Source: Sphingobium indicum BiD32 (GTDB lineage: Bacteria; Pseudomonadota; Alphaproteobacteria; Sphingomonadales; Sphingomonadaceae). Taken from it: a stretch of DNA of 64,000 bases. The notes beneath the pieces were generated by a model. That model searched no databases. It saw only the letters and a program-made list of their open reading frames with translations, and was not told where the DNA came from. Every line of letters starts with the position of its first letter. Position 1 is the first letter of the stretch. The stretch covers positions 1 to 64,000 of the forward strand of contig NZ_CAVK010000013.1 in NCBI RefSeq assembly GCF_000382885.1. The letters are read 5' to 3'. Position numbers and translations under genes: made by a program. Shown here in pieces: positions 59,201 to 64,000 of this stretch.

Positions 59201-59335
59201 GAGCGCGTAGATCAGCCCCATCACCATGCAGACGCGGATCAGCGCCTTGAACCCACCCGATCCGGTCCAGGCGGCGATCGCGTTGAAGGTGTTGACGAGG
59301 TAGTCGCCGCCCCCGACCGTGAAAACCTCGAGCAT
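56294..59335 (-). CDS. traG: Mating-pair protein TraG with M15-like peptidase domain
   Basis: A 1013-residue inner-membrane protein. The N-terminal half has TraG-type membrane segments ('ALIRVCMVMGLIYALLITAM', 'STLIYLVLMVPTVTVKVTD', 'WIPVLGVVLTVVFYALFPIV'). A long Ser/Gly/Thr-rich periplasmic region follows. The extreme C-terminus (about 920-1013) matches M15-type zinc peptidases: 'GSAHYADRALDF' gives His957 and Asp964, and 'RDHLHVA' ends with His1007. F TraG works in pilus assembly and mating-pair stabilisation; the peptidase-like domain is extra. ATG 59335 is chosen because it begins the TraG signature. Confidence 0.88.
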   Translation of the reverse strand: MLEVFTVGGGDYLVNTFNAIAAWTGSGGFKALIRVCMVMGLIYALLITAMDLDWQAWFRWFVQSTLIYLVLMVPTVTVKVTDRVNPGLAPATVANVPIGLAAMASFTSQISDYLTRTAETVFVMPAALGYSTGGFVYGARMWDKVRGFEIRDPVFKANLDGYLKQCAYYDILLGTKSLKLLSEAPDLWAELGVNAATNRGMKYLTDTGAGTVDIEGKTCAQAWTLINNQWDAQINAYALPFAHSMYPKLTKAAAGAKLAADVPVVSQLLTGTAMTRNQFFKQKSMVDAFEAAQLDFGNADADSFALQRADTQTRNAMTTAAEQGLIWIPVLGVVLTVVFYALFPIVFPLLLFPRSGIATLKGYFSGFFYLSAWGPIYVLIHSFIMDRLASQTNAVSAGSVSLANWAGIDAVNQDVATMAGFLMMSVPVLALMVMRGTMSVANNLGSMLAPVQAGSDAAALERTTGNYAYGDVSYGNLNAENRQMSQWNMAPNLLSGAGHAGFREADGRMFNEYGSGHSVIDTNAAMSQLPFKPTMTRGYATDLRSQGQWYLSEADKIENGTSTSWTSSKGQFGSAVTASSDVSGARRESGSRASDTHNVGGNVVVEGAKGSSTREVTNNDLILREGNSRSSGDFASRTFGSSASLTGSGTLGTPGKDIAGSGLSATLQGSIFGRKEVGDDARAGTERSATNQTTRGTDKSEETSDRVVVSGSSGDIQSSGTYSQSSDYSDHSHSRTNTEGNDWRVAEAEERRAAAARYREIGTRMMSEASYAESHGFQISSDMSNLIQDRYETLQRDHPEWHLPDISNPRLDYRDLTRRDQAITYIMDDLMGDLRAHRINELTDVSDISGTGSLGTNAGLGMPQAPSLPQVARADRLVPSPLEGGTLLAIPEGPVDGAAYARDLGMTVKPGARLSRMDGGLVPALGVVADEARALGLPAPVVTSGNDSTQHMAGSAHYADRALDFRGNNISDEQGERWAKQVRDRLGEGYAVQFERFPDKPERDHLHVARRRT

Positions 59336-59348
59336 GGCCGAGGCGCTC

Positions 59349-60803
59349 CTACTGGACCTGGCTGCCGAGCGTTCGCGAGAAGCGAAGCGCGGCCGACATT
59401 TGCGGAGAAAGCTGGGTGCGGAGGGTCTTTTCCAGCATCTGGGTGCGCTGGATGAGCGCGAAAGTCTGGTCAAAGCGCTGCGAGGTGCGCGCCGCGATCC
59501 CGAGGAAATTGCGCCGCGTCTCGTAGAGACCCTCTCGCCATTCGCGCAGGGAGTCCGCGTCGGCACCGTTGAAGTCCGAGCGCGCGTTCACCGCCATGTC
59601 GATGAACCGCATGGTCATGGTGGTGACGAGATCGACCGCGACGATTTCGGAGAGGTCGTTGATCTCCTGGGCTGAAATGCCAAACTCGGCCGCCGCGCTC
59701 ACGGTGATAATCTTGTAGACAGGCACGCTCGCCATGCCCAGAAGCTGGATCTCTGCCGGGGTTAGCGAGGCACCCGGATCACGCACCTTCAGGGCCATGC
59801 TCTCGATCAGCGTGCGCACCCGCGCCTTGATCGCAGCATTAGGCCCGATGACCATGTCGGTTTCGCTGGGCGCCATGCACTTGGCCGCATCGCCGCCGCA
59901 GCTCCAGTATTTGTGCGGTGCCTGCGAGGTGCCATCGAGCATGGCGCTGATCAGCGCGGGATCGGCGGGGCCGATGAACTGGACCCGCGGCTTACCGCCG
60001 TTGCCGGCAGGATCGTAGATCACGGTGCCGACCAGCGTCATCAGGAACTCCCGGAACTGTGTGTCGAACCCGCCGTATTTCTTGCCCAGCGCCTCCCAGG
60101 TGTAGTTGTTGGGCATCCCGGCCTGTTCCTTCATATCCGGGTCGGAATTGGCGCCCTTCAGGGCTTCGCGCTGGCCGCCATTGTTGCATTGCTGGCGCGC
60201 GCGGGCCCAGTCGGAGACTGCGCCCTGGCTGTTGGCGATCGCCTCGCAGATGACCGAACTGGCCGTATCGCTCGTGGGCCAGAGCCCGCCGACCAAAGCC
60301 TGTGCGGTCTCGCAAGAGGAGATGTTCATCTGGTTCATCTGCTGAACCTTCTGCGCGAGCTCATCCATGACCTTGCCGATCTCGGGCGAGATTGTGTCGA
60401 TGGCGAGCTTGAAGGCGAAACCGAGTGCGTTGTTTGCGGTGGCCTTGAGCATCGCGACAAGCTCGGCTGTATTGATGAACGAGAAGGACCCGGCGAACAG
60501 GTCGATGCCCCCGCACCCGGCCCGCGCATGCGGCAACTGGATGTTGAAAGGCTGGATGTTCTTCTGGGGAAAGCGCGACCACACCGAACCCATCGAATAG
60601 TAACCGGCCGACTGGCCCTGGTAGGCGCCCGGGCCAGTAACGTTGGCCTGGACTCCCATGTCGGACATGAAGCTCTGCATCTCGCCTTCGACCCCGGCTG
60701 AGGCAGGACTGGGCGAGGCGAGCAGCACGGCGGCGCCGACCACGGCGCCAAGCGCGCGCCGCGAGACCTGGTGGAGGTGGACCGTGATTTGGCGCGCGCG
60801 CAT
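59349..60803 (-). CDS. traH: Conjugal transfer protein TraH
   Basis: A 484-residue periplasmic assembly protein. A signal peptide covers about the first 36 residues ('LGAVVGAAVLLASPSPASAG'). It continues with 'MQSFMSDMGVQANVTGPGAY', 'ARAGCGGIDLFAGSFSFINT', 'MNQMNISSCETAQALVGGLW' and 'FREFLMTLVGTVIYDP', all typical of F-type TraH. It acts with TraF and others in pilus assembly. The start overlaps the traF stop (TGATG). Confidence 0.95.
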   Translation of the reverse strand: MRARQITVHLHQVSRRALGAVVGAAVLLASPSPASAGVEGEMQSFMSDMGVQANVTGPGAYQGQSAGYYSMGSVWSRFPQKNIQPFNIQLPHARAGCGGIDLFAGSFSFINTAELVAMLKATANNALGFAFKLAIDTISPEIGKVMDELAQKVQQMNQMNISSCETAQALVGGLWPTSDTASSVICEAIANSQGAVSDWARARQQCNNGGQREALKGANSDPDMKEQAGMPNNYTWEALGKKYGGFDTQFREFLMTLVGTVIYDPAGNGGKPRVQFIGPADPALISAMLDGTSQAPHKYWSCGGDAAKCMAPSETDMVIGPNAAIKARVRTLIESMALKVRDPGASLTPAEIQLLGMASVPVYKIITVSAAAEFGISAQEINDLSEIVAVDLVTTMTMRFIDMAVNARSDFNGADADSLREWREGLYETRRNFLGIAARTSQRFDQTFALIQRTQMLEKTLRTQLSPQMSAALRFSRTLGSQVQ

Positions 60804-61615
60804 CAGTAGTCGCTCCCAGGCTTGACCTGCGTCAGCTGAAAGACGCGGTCCATGATTTCATCCTGGCTGAGGATCCCGTAGCCGATCGGCATCGGCTGCT
60901 TGGTGACGGAATCGAACAGGACTAGCGCGGGCACCTGACGGTCGGTGCCGAGCCCCAGCTTCTCGTATTGGCCGCTGTCGACCATGTATCCGGGGAAGGT
61001 CGCCGAAGGCCCGCCGTCGGTCGAGACCGCGAGTACCGCAAGGCCGTATTTGTCCGAAACCGCTTTGAGGATCGGCGAGAAAATATCGCAGGCCCCGCAG
61101 CTCGAGGCGAAGAAGTAGAACACCCCGTAGCGCTGCGAGAGACTGGCCATGACGCGGTCGCGGTCGGACTTGCGCTCATCGATCCACGCGCGCTTGCCGA
61201 GCGTCGAGACCGGGCGTTGCAGTGTGTAGTCGAGTCCCGGATCCTGCCACAGAGCGCGCTGCCAGACGTCCGCAAACATCGACGATCGGTCGAGCTGCTC
61301 GCGCTGGTAGCGGACATAGGCGGTGACGTTCTCCGGGCTCGGCTCAAGGATTGCGCGTGCCTTGAGTTCCTCGAGCTGGGTTCCGATCGCGGCGAGGCGC
61401 TCGCGCGCCGGCGGCTGCGCGGGTGCAGCCTTGCGGGGTTCTTGCTTGGGCTTTTCGCAGTAGAACCAGGTGCCGAGCTTGCGCTCCTTGCAGTAGAGCG
61501 CGTCCTCGGACTGCTGGACCTCGACGCCGTCACCGTTCGACGCGCGCAGCGGGGCGGTTCCGGCAAAGGCCAGGCTGGAAGCAGCAAGCAGGGCAATGCA
61601 TTGGCGGTGGTTCAT
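60803..61615 (-). CDS. traF: Conjugal transfer protein TraF (thioredoxin-like)
   Basis: A 270-residue exported protein. The signal peptide is 'MNHRQCIALLAASSLAFAGT'. A thioredoxin-like domain has an intact CGAC at residues 173-176 ('YFFASSCGACDIFSPILKAV') and a cis-Pro region 'QVPALVLFDS'. F TraF itself has lost the redox cysteines; this form keeps them, as in TrbB-like proteins, so it may assist disulfide formation in cysteine-rich TraN, TraH and pilus proteins. AGGAG precedes ATG 61615. Confidence 0.92.
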   Translation of the reverse strand: MNHRQCIALLAASSLAFAGTAPLRASNGDGVEVQQSEDALYCKERKLGTWFYCEKPKQEPRKAAPAQPPARERLAAIGTQLEELKARAILEPSPENVTAYVRYQREQLDRSSMFADVWQRALWQDPGLDYTLQRPVSTLGKRAWIDERKSDRDRVMASLSQRYGVFYFFASSCGACDIFSPILKAVSDKYGLAVLAVSTDGGPSATFPGYMVDSGQYEKLGLGTDRQVPALVLFDSVTKQPMPIGYGILSQDEIMDRVFQLTQVKPGSDY

Positions 61616-61962
61616 GATCCGCTCCTCTCGAATTCCTTGATCAGTGACATGAAGACAGCGACATCGAGCAGCCGGCGGCCCCCATCGAGCATGCGCACGA
61701 GCGCGCTGTAGAAACCGCGCAGCGCTTCGGTTCCGGTTTCGCTCAGCGTGTAGGTCCCGGCCTCCAGGCGCGCCCAGCCCCTTGCTGCGATGGCCTTGAG
61801 CTGGCCGTTCAGCATGCGGCAGCGCACCGGCCTGTCGAGCCAGGTGGAGACCTCGCCCGCGATCTCGCGCGCCGTCAGGCTGCCGCGGCGGGCGAGCGCC
61901 AGACACGCGCAGAATTCGAGCACGGTCATGTCGGCTGCGGAGCCGACCTCGCTTAGCGCCAC
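61612..61962 (-). CDS. Small winged-helix protein within the tra operon
   Basis: A 116-residue protein from GTG 61962 (or 105 residues from ATG 61929). It has a winged-helix pattern, 'FCACLALARRGSLTAREIAG', 'RCRMLNGQLKAIAARGWARL', then 'GTYTLSETGTEALRGFYSAL', resembling PadR-like regulators. It lies between traN and traF and overlaps traF by 4 bp (ATGA). A DNA-binding gene at this place is unusual for F-type operons; it may be a transfer regulator. Confidence 0.65.
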   Translation of the reverse strand: MALSEVGSAADMTVLEFCACLALARRGSLTAREIAGEVSTWLDRPVRCRMLNGQLKAIAARGWARLEAGTYTLSETGTEALRGFYSALVRMLDGGRRLLDVAVFMSLIKEFERSGS

Positions 61963-62017
61963 AACGCGTCCCCCGGAAGAATCGCGGGCCGGTTGGCCAC
62001 GAGGGATTGGGCCCACT

Positions 62018-64000
62018 TCAGGGCTTGTGCGCGGCATAATAGGCCTCGATCTTTGCCTGGATTTCGATGAGCGTGGCGGCCTCGTCGGGGAGCTTCGCCG
62101 CATCGACGAACTCCGCGTAGATTTCGGAAAAATCCATCACTGAAAGGTCGAGTTGCTGAAACTCGAAGATGGTGAAGCCGTCGCAGACGGGCTTCTTGGG
62201 CGTCCCCCAGCTCTTGCCGAGCTGCGGGCGGCCCTGTTCCTGGAGGATCCGGCTGATCTTCGACTGGAAGCAGCAATAGACGTCGCGTTTGGAGAGGCAG
62301 ATGCCGAGGAAGCTCGACGAGCAGTAGGTACCGATCTTGTGACAGAGCCCGGCATCGTCCTTCTGGTCGAGCAGGACTTCCGAGGGGCTGCACAGCAGCG
62401 GAACGAGGAGCGGGACGCCTTTTCCTGAGCAGCAGTTGGCAAGGCCAAAGACCTTGTGCGCGCAGCTTTCGGCCGTGCCTTTGAACAGGGTCAGCGTGGA
62501 CCCGTCGAATTCGGAATTGGCCTGACCGAGCGCGTTCAGCGCCACGACCGCATCCTTGAACTCGTCGGATGCTTCGCGGACGATCGGCTCGCAGTCGCCA
62601 TTGACGCAGTAGACGTCGCCGCCGCAGATGTACTGTGCTGGCTGCTGGGTGCTTCCCGGGATCGGGCACTTGTAGACACGCTCGGCTACCTTGCACGAGC
62701 CATCGCCGCTTGGCGGATCGTCGAGGCAAGTCTCGTGGTCGAAGGTGCAGCCGGGTGCCCTCTCGAGCTTGCCGCAGTCGTTGCCGCCGCCAATCACGGT
62801 TTGGCATTGATAGGTCTTGGTGCTCTCCCAGCAGGGCCGCGTTACCGGCACGCCGTCGATGAGCCGGGTCTCGCCCGGCGCAGTGCAGGTCTCGCTGGCG
62901 AGTGTGCAGCTGCCGAGATCGACCGAACAGGCATTGTCGGTCCAGGTTTCGGTGAACCACTTCGCAACCGAGCTTTCGGGGACGATCCCGGCGACATTGG
63001 AACTGCAGGTATAGACCTCTTCGGGTGCCGCCGGCTCGGCGCAAGCGAGGTAGCCCCCGCCGCCGAAGGGATCGCCGATGAAGTCCCAGGTCTTGCACAG
63101 CTGCCGGTCGGTCAGGCCTGCGGCGCTGGCGCTAGTCCGGGTGCAACTGGCTTCGCTCGCGAGCGCACCGCACTGCTGGAGCCCCGTCACATATTGGAGC
63201 GGGAAGCCGGTCACCGGATCGAACGTCAGCGCGGCGGTGATCCCTTCGTTGTTGCAGCGGTAGACATTGCTGACGACCTGAAAGGCATTGGGTGGCGGCG
63301 GCTTGGCGACAGTACCCATCAGGTAGATATTGGGATCGGTTACCGAGCCATCACAGTCGTAGTAGTCAACCGTCAGGCTGTATTCCGGAACGGGGAACGT
63401 GCCGGTCTGACGGCAGAGGGCATTGCCCGCGAGCGATGCGCAGCCCGGAAAGCCAGGGGCTGTGACGCAGAGATATTGATAGACGGTCTCGTTCCAGGCC
63501 GCGACGGTCAGGCTGCGGGTGCAGGTCTTGGGCTGGAGGGCGACCGTGGAGCCGACGTTGCAGGTCCATTCGGCCGTGTTAGCGGTGCCGGAACCTGGCG
63601 GAAGCGGTACACAGTTTCCCGTCGAGCCGTCGGCGTTCATCCCGGACAAGTAGGCGTTGGGATCCTCGGTGACTGTGGTGGCGCGCGAGAGGTCGCTGCG
63701 CTTCACATCAACAGTCGGCCGCGCGGTAGAATTGGCGGTGCGATAGGCATCGCTGTTGTAGCCTGCCGTCGCGCCATCGGCATACATGTTGCCGGGATTG
63801 TCGTAATACTGGGTGAGCCCGGGATAGTTCGCCTGATAGCCCGGAATCTGACCGGCAGCGCCCGGCGCGTTGGTGATCCCCTGGCTGGCGCCCCGGACCG
63901 CCGATCCGAGATCGCGGGCCTGCGTCTTCGCTTCGTCCCAGGTCATGGTAGCAGGCGCGGAAGGAGGTGGGGGTGCTGGCGGGGGAACGCCGGGGTCGAT
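62018..64000 (-). CDS. traN: Mating-pair stabilisation protein TraN (5' end outside window)
   Basis: At least 661 residues of a large cysteine-rich outer-membrane adhesin. It has many regularly spaced Cys ('CVPLPPGSGTANTAEWTCNV', 'CKTWDFIGDPFGGGGYLACA', 'GLANCCSGKGVPLLVPLLCS') and the conserved C-terminal region 'DVYCCFQSKISRILQEQGRP'. The frame stays open to the window edge through a Pro/Ala-rich stretch, so the ATG at 63946 is internal and the signal peptide is not seen. TraN contacts recipient surface proteins during mating. Confidence 0.93.
   Translation of the reverse strand: MDPGVPPPAPPPPSAPATMTWDEAKTQARDLGSAVRGASQGITNAPGAAGQIPGYQANYPGLTQYYDNPGNMYADGATAGYNSDAYRTANSTARPTVDVKRSDLSRATTVTEDPNAYLSGMNADGSTGNCVPLPPGSGTANTAEWTCNVGSTVALQPKTCTRSLTVAAWNETVYQYLCVTAPGFPGCASLAGNALCRQTGTFPVPEYSLTVDYYDCDGSVTDPNIYLMGTVAKPPPPNAFQVVSNVYRCNNEGITAALTFDPVTGFPLQYVTGLQQCGALASEASCTRTSASAAGLTDRQLCKTWDFIGDPFGGGGYLACAEPAAPEEVYTCSSNVAGIVPESSVAKWFTETWTDNACSVDLGSCTLASETCTAPGETRLIDGVPVTRPCWESTKTYQCQTVIGGGNDCGKLERAPGCTFDHETCLDDPPSGDGSCKVAERVYKCPIPGSTQQPAQYICGGDVYCVNGDCEPIVREASDEFKDAVVALNALGQANSEFDGSTLTLFKGTAESCAHKVFGLANCCSGKGVPLLVPLLCSPSEVLLDQKDDAGLCHKIGTYCSSSFLGICLSKRDVYCCFQSKISRILQEQGRPQLGKSWGTPKKPVCDGFTIFEFQQLDLSVMDFSEIYAEFVDAAKLPDEAATLIEIQAKIEAYYAAHKP

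Noticed and set aside
57878-59455. 525-codon plus-strand frame
   Set aside because: Antisense to traG; rich in His/Arg/Asp without any recognisable motif.

Overview
The window is 64 kb of a GC-rich, gene-dense plasmid backbone, most likely a large conjugative plasmid from an alphaproteobacterium of the Sphingomonadales. The lineage is inferred from family content: MucR/Ros regulator, DUF736, DUF1173, DUF3768, DUF5818 and DUF6771 proteins, a strawberry-notch helicase, and two sites fitting the alphaproteobacterial LexA pattern GTTC-N7-GTTC. No rRNA, tRNA or CRISPR array was seen. Gene calls rest on reading translations and motifs; no database search was run.

Maintenance (0-7.6 kb): a tyrosine recombinase with a 34-bp lox-like inverted repeat beside it; a parAB operon with three copies of the palindrome GTTGCCACGTGGCAAC between parA and parB; an iteron-bearing origin; and a RepA-type initiator with further iterons inside and at the end of its gene. 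A CHC2/Toprim primase-like gene follows.

Plasmid biology block (7.6-20.9 kb): a 1405-aa methyltransferase/strawberry-notch helicase, a Fic protein with a striking operator, a large ParB-like protein, a GHKL ATPase, an ArdC-type antirestriction protein and several small genes of unknown role. A G-rich element related to GGGGAGGGGGCTGGAGC recurs between genes here and further on, often directly after a stop codon.

Defence island (21-30.3 kb): two uncharacterised minus-strand genes; a compact four-gene operon (DUF6338-like membrane protein, two paralogous YQP/PPTQG small proteins, a PIN-like protein) that looks like an undescribed system; and, convergent to it, a HamA/HamB pair that reads as a Hachiman antiphage system.

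Accessory and stability region (30.5-46.6 kb): DUF736, an SRAP protease divergent from a DUF6771 gene across a LexA box, a DprA-like protein, DUF1173, a pentapeptide-repeat protein, a thermonuclease, SSB preceded by a large stem-loop, MucR, then toxin-antitoxin-like pairs in a row (Xre/RES, VapBC, Xre-ImmA with a DUF4411 PIN protein), and a DUF2493 protein. A duplicated leader of about 100 bp lies upstream of two of these genes.

Conjugation (46.6-64 kb): a candidate oriT/regulatory region, a ribbon-helix-helix protein, TraD coupling protein and TraI (MobF) relaxase on the plus strand, small cargo genes and two divergent FCD-type regulators. On the minus strand are the F-type mating-pair genes traN (5' end outside the window), a small winged-helix gene, traF, traH and traG. 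TraG carries an unusual C-terminal M15-like peptidase domain. The remaining F-type transfer genes presumably lie beyond the right edge.
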